Source: JADJRH01 sp046351455 (lineage in GTDB: Bacteria > Myxococcota_A > Polyangia > Polyangiales > Polyangiaceae). From it: a stretch of 64,000 nt of DNA. The stretch covers positions 248,001-312,000 of the forward strand of contig JAXLYM010000004.1 in assembly GCA_046351455.1 (NCBI GenBank), written 5' to 3'. The position numbers and the translations under genes are program-made. Below are positions 61,721 to 64,000 of the stretch, in pieces. The notes under the pieces are model-generated. The model did no database searches. It was not told the origin of the DNA and was given only the letters and a program-made list of their open reading frames with translations. Numbering within the stretch: position 1 is the first letter of the stretch; each line of letters opens with the position of its first letter.

Positions 61721-62746
61721 TTAATCCGCCTTGTTTCTCGGGAGGCCGAGCAGGCGAGCGGCGTTGTCGAACAGCACCTTTCGGCGCAGCTCCTCCTGGC
61801 CCTCCGTCGCGATGAGCACCTTCGCGAGCGGGAGCGCCTGGTGGTAGAAGGGCCAGTCGCTGCCGAACAGGATGCGATCCGGGTCCACCTCGGCGAGGAT
61901 CTGGCGCACTCCGGAGAGGGATTGAGACGACACCTCGACGTAGACGTTCGGGAAATCGCGTGCGATCGCGATCGCCGTCTCCCGCTGGAGAGCGCCGGAG
62001 TGGCCGAGCACGAACGTGGTGTCCGGATTGGCCTCCACCGGCCTCCGGTAGTGGCGCACCTGGGAGAAGTACCGGCCCAGCGCAGGCTCGATGTCGACCG
62101 GGCCGCAGTGGAACAACACTGGCAGCTTGCGCGCGCCGCACGATCGATAGAGCTTCATCGCGAGCGGGTCCTGCGGGAGGATCGACTGCACCGCCGGGTG
62201 CACCTTGATGCCGCGCGCGCCCATCGCGACTTGCCTGTCGAGCTCCGCCTCCATGCCCGGGCGATACGGGTGCACGGAGCCGAATACGAGCAGATCCGAG
62301 CGGCCCCGCGCGGCGTCCAACCAGGCGCCGGCGTTGTCGGACAGGGCCGGGAAATCGATCGCCAGAAGAACGCTGCTCTGCACGTGGAGGCCGCGCATCT
62401 CCCGCGTGAGGTTCGGGATCGTGTGGGTGCGGCGCATGCCTCCGGCCGTGACGCTCTTCCACGAGAGGTCGCCCCGCATGCGCGTCAGGTCCGCTGCGGT
62501 GAAGTTGCGATTGGCGTACACGTCGAGATCGACGGCGCGCTGGAGCGGCAAGTAATGCTCCGTCCGCGGGTGCTCGCCGAGCAAGTCCACGCGGCCCGGC
62601 ACCACGAACGAGAGGGCCAGATGCGTGTGCACGTCGATCGCCGGTCCCACGGCCGGATCCACGCACAGCTCGCCATTTTTGACGTCGAACCAAGGGAGCC
62701 GCGCGAGGGCCCACATGTCCTCGAACCGGGTCGGGTGCTCACTCAT
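61721..62746 (-). CDS. Amidohydrolase (TIM-barrel metal-dependent hydrolase)
   Basis: 341 residues of the amidohydrolase-2 group. Metal ligands are in DVHTHLA (His40, His42), GIKVHPAVQ, LFHCGPVDIEP, VLGHSGALQ and the catalytic Asp in ILFGSDWPFY. These enzymes hydrolyse or decarboxylate ring compounds, for example decarboxylases of the ACMSD type. Substrate unknown. It is divergent from the BPSL0067-family gene; 218 bases separate them and contain short repeats that could be regulatory. Confidence 0.85.
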   Translation of the reverse strand: MSEHPTRFEDMWALARLPWFDVKNGELCVDPAVGPAIDVHTHLALSFVVPGRVDLLGEHPRTEHYLPLQRAVDLDVYANRNFTAADLTRMRGDLSWKSVTAGGMRRTHTIPNLTREMRGLHVQSSVLLAIDFPALSDNAGAWLDAARGRSDLLVFGSVHPYRPGMEAELDRQVAMGARGIKVHPAVQSILPQDPLAMKLYRSCGARKLPVLFHCGPVDIEPALGRYFSQVRHYRRPVEANPDTTFVLGHSGALQRETAIAIARDFPNVYVEVSSQSLSGVRQILAEVDPDRILFGSDWPFYHQALPLAKVLIATEGQEELRRKVLFDNAARLLGLPRNKAD

Positions 62747-62790
62747 GAGGTGTGCTCTTGCCGCGGCGCGACGCGCGACGCAACGGCGGA

Positions 62791-62815
62791 TGACGTCATC
62801 GTGGCGTCATCGTGT
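62791..62815 (+). promoter_or_regulatory. Direct repeat with one-helical-turn spacing, possible operator
   Basis: CGTCATCGTG occurs at 62794 and again at 62805, 11 bp apart, and the first copy is part of the palindrome TGACGTCA (62791-62798). It lies in the divergent gap between 61721 and 62965. Confidence 0.3.
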
Positions 62816-62964
62816 CGCCATTCGCCCCAGTATTTTTGTGGGGACTCGCGCACGATGGACCTTCCAGCGAAGGGCGAGGCATGTTCCTCTCGGGTTCCGC
62901 GAGGGCGCCCTCGCCGGGCAGGGCCGGCCGCGCCGCGCGCGCAGCAACCAGAGGAGATCGAATC

Positions 62965-63327
62965 ATGCCTTACATTGCACACGACATCGAGCACAAAAGG
63001 CTCGGCAGCGCTATCGGCAGCGGGGAATGCGTGGCGCTGGTCCAGGCCTGGGCGCACGCGCCCAACACGGGCTCTTGGTCGAAGGGCATCCAGGTGAAAG
63101 GCAACGACCACCTCATCTCCAAGGGCACCGCGATTGCCACCTTCGTGGACGGCACGTACCACAACGCGCACGGCAACCACGCGGCGATCTACATCGGCCA
63201 GTCGTCGGAGGGCATTCAGGTGATCGACCAGTGGCAAGGCCACGCGGCGAGCCGGCGCACCATCCGCTGGGACGCCGTCGGACACAGCCTCAGCGACAAC
63301 GGCAACGCCTTCTCCGTCATCGAGTAA
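62965..63327 (+). CDS. BPSL0067-family protein, NlpC/P60-like amidase
   Basis: 120 residues matching the BPSL0067 family almost end to end: GSGECVALVQ (catalytic Cys22), SWSKGIQVKGND, KGTAIATFVDGTYHNAHGNHAAIYIGQ (His72) and the C-terminal NGNAFSVIE. Such proteins are small papain-like peptidoglycan amidases, some of them type VI secretion effectors, but no signal peptide is present. GAGGAG nine bases before ATG supports the start. The downstream lipoprotein (63415) could be a periplasmic immunity protein, which would make an effector/immunity pair, but no similarity to known immunity proteins is evident. Confidence 0.85.
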   Translation: MPYIAHDIEHKRLGSAIGSGECVALVQAWAHAPNTGSWSKGIQVKGNDHLISKGTAIATFVDGTYHNAHGNHAAIYIGQSSEGIQVIDQWQGHAASRRTIRWDAVGHSLSDNGNAFSVIE

Positions 63328-63414
63328 GGCCCTCTTCGAGTAGGGATTGCGCCGGGGGGCGACTTGGCGCACCATCCGGCCCCCGGCCACCCGCTCGGCC
63401 GCGGCGCGCCTCCC

Positions 63415-63720
63415 ATGATCCGCACACTCTCCAACGTGCTCCCGCTGATTCCGGTCGCCGCAGCGACGGTCGCGCTCCTCCTGTTTCAGACGGGCTGCGG
63501 GCCGATCGGCTGCTTCGACGCCGCGCAGACCAACGGCACGTGCCCCGGCCCCAACGAGGCGATCAAGCAGTTCGGCGACCCGACGTGCGGCGGTCAGGTG
63601 AAATCCGTCGACAGCGAGCCCATGCTGCGCAAAGACGCGAACACCGGCCGGAACATGTGCTGTTACGCCATCACCAACCAAGAGCCCGTGTACACCGGCA
63701 CCACCTGCACCGACTACTGA
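63415..63720 (+). CDS. Small Cys-rich lipoprotein of unknown function
   Basis: 101 residues. A lipoprotein signal (QTGC, Cys about 28) is followed by a short domain with many cysteines: GCFD, TCPGP, PTCGG, MCCYA and TTCTDY, so it is probably disulfide-stabilised in the periplasm. Sequences of this form (NMCCYxI at the end) are frequent among myxobacterial lipoproteins. It lies 87 bases after the BPSL0067-family gene on the same strand. Confidence 0.6.
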   Translation: MIRTLSNVLPLIPVAAATVALLLFQTGCGPIGCFDAAQTNGTCPGPNEAIKQFGDPTCGGQVKSVDSEPMLRKDANTGRNMCCYAITNQEPVYTGTTCTDY

Positions 63721-63745
63721 CGTCGCCCAGACAAGGCCTCTCTGC

Positions 63746-64000
63746 ATGAGCGTGGTTGATCATCTCCGTCAGGACAAAGACTTCTTCTTCCAGACCGACC
63801 CTTACTCCCCCATCCCGGAGTCGGAGCGAGCGGCGTTCACCGGCCTGAAATACTTCCCGTACAACGACGATCTCGTCTTCGCCCTCGATCTGGACAAATT
63901 CCTCTGGACGACGGAGACGATGATCCCGACGAACAACGGGGAAGAGGCCGCCTACGCGCGGTACGGGCGCATCCGCTTCCCGGTGAACGGCGTGGAGCAG
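63746..64000 (+). CDS. DUF1684-like protein, 3' end beyond the window
   Basis: The first 85 residues of a gene running off the right edge. RQDKDFFFQTDPYSPIPESERAAF, then GLKYFPYNDDLVFALDL and YGRIRF match the N-terminal pattern of DUF1684, whose members are about 170-280 residues and of unknown function. No signal peptide is seen, so the protein is probably cytoplasmic. It starts 25 bases after the small lipoprotein gene. Confidence 0.75.
   Translation, partial: MSVVDHLRQDKDFFFQTDPYSPIPESERAAFTGLKYFPYNDDLVFALDLDKFLWTTETMIPTNNGEEAAYARYGRIRFPVNGVEQ

Overview
The window looks like chromosome of a large-genome myxobacterium, most likely of the Sorangium/Polyangium side. The DNA is very GC-rich with strong third-position G/C bias. 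Many genes encode lipoproteins with Ala/Thr/Pro-rich linkers, and two proteins resemble myxobacteria-restricted families (MXAN_5187-like C-terminal domain; TIGR02265/DUF2378-like). I see no rRNA, tRNA, CRISPR array, IS element or prophage.

Layout. 1-4176: the 5' part of a cheR-like gene, small membrane proteins and an orphan Mla-type ABC ATPase. 4436-15046: secreted proteins (FG-GAP/CARDB lipoprotein, HExxH lipoprotein, Sel1-repeat lipoprotein), then a probable three-gene unit of cupredoxin-like protein, two-TM sensor-like protein and FadL-type porin. 15182-17956: trxB, a family 4-like uracil-DNA glycosylase with a repeat-bearing N-terminal extension, and a DUF2085 membrane protein. 18024-29966: a coiled-coil membrane protein, an ExbD-like lipoprotein, a secreted prolyl oligopeptidase, a large OmpA-domain protein, and a sigma-54 response regulator overlapping an ABC ATPase gene. 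30099-32641: a sugar-modification trio (PIG-L deacetylase, WbqC, DegT aminotransferase). 32790: a stand-alone PAAR-like protein.

33217-50720 is the most unusual part: two divergent transcription units that look like one extracellular redox system. The minus unit runs monoheme lipoprotein, double-domain Sco, cytochrome c/periplasmic-binding-protein fusion, an 1825-residue multicopper oxidase, and a beta-propeller protein. The plus unit encodes an 1163-residue protein made of two homologous halves of no family I recognise, followed by a paralogue of the monoheme lipoprotein. By analogy with very large multicopper oxidases such as MofA and MnxG, the substrate could be Mn(II) or another metal or phenolic compound. 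That is inference only.

50818-57086: polyprenyl-phosphate sugar-phosphate transferase, second DegT aminotransferase, NAD-dependent epimerase, a myxobacterial paralogue-family protein, glmM, and a beta-barrel-like gene interrupted by an in-frame stop. 57132-64000: an anion/Na+ transporter, an AlkD-like DNA repair protein, a SnoaL-like protein, hutU, an amidohydrolase, a BPSL0067-family amidase-like protein, a small lipoprotein, and the start of a DUF1684 protein.

Two families of dispersed intergenic hairpin repeats sit mostly in gaps between converging genes or just after stop codons. A canonical bidirectional terminator lies at about 24535-24575.
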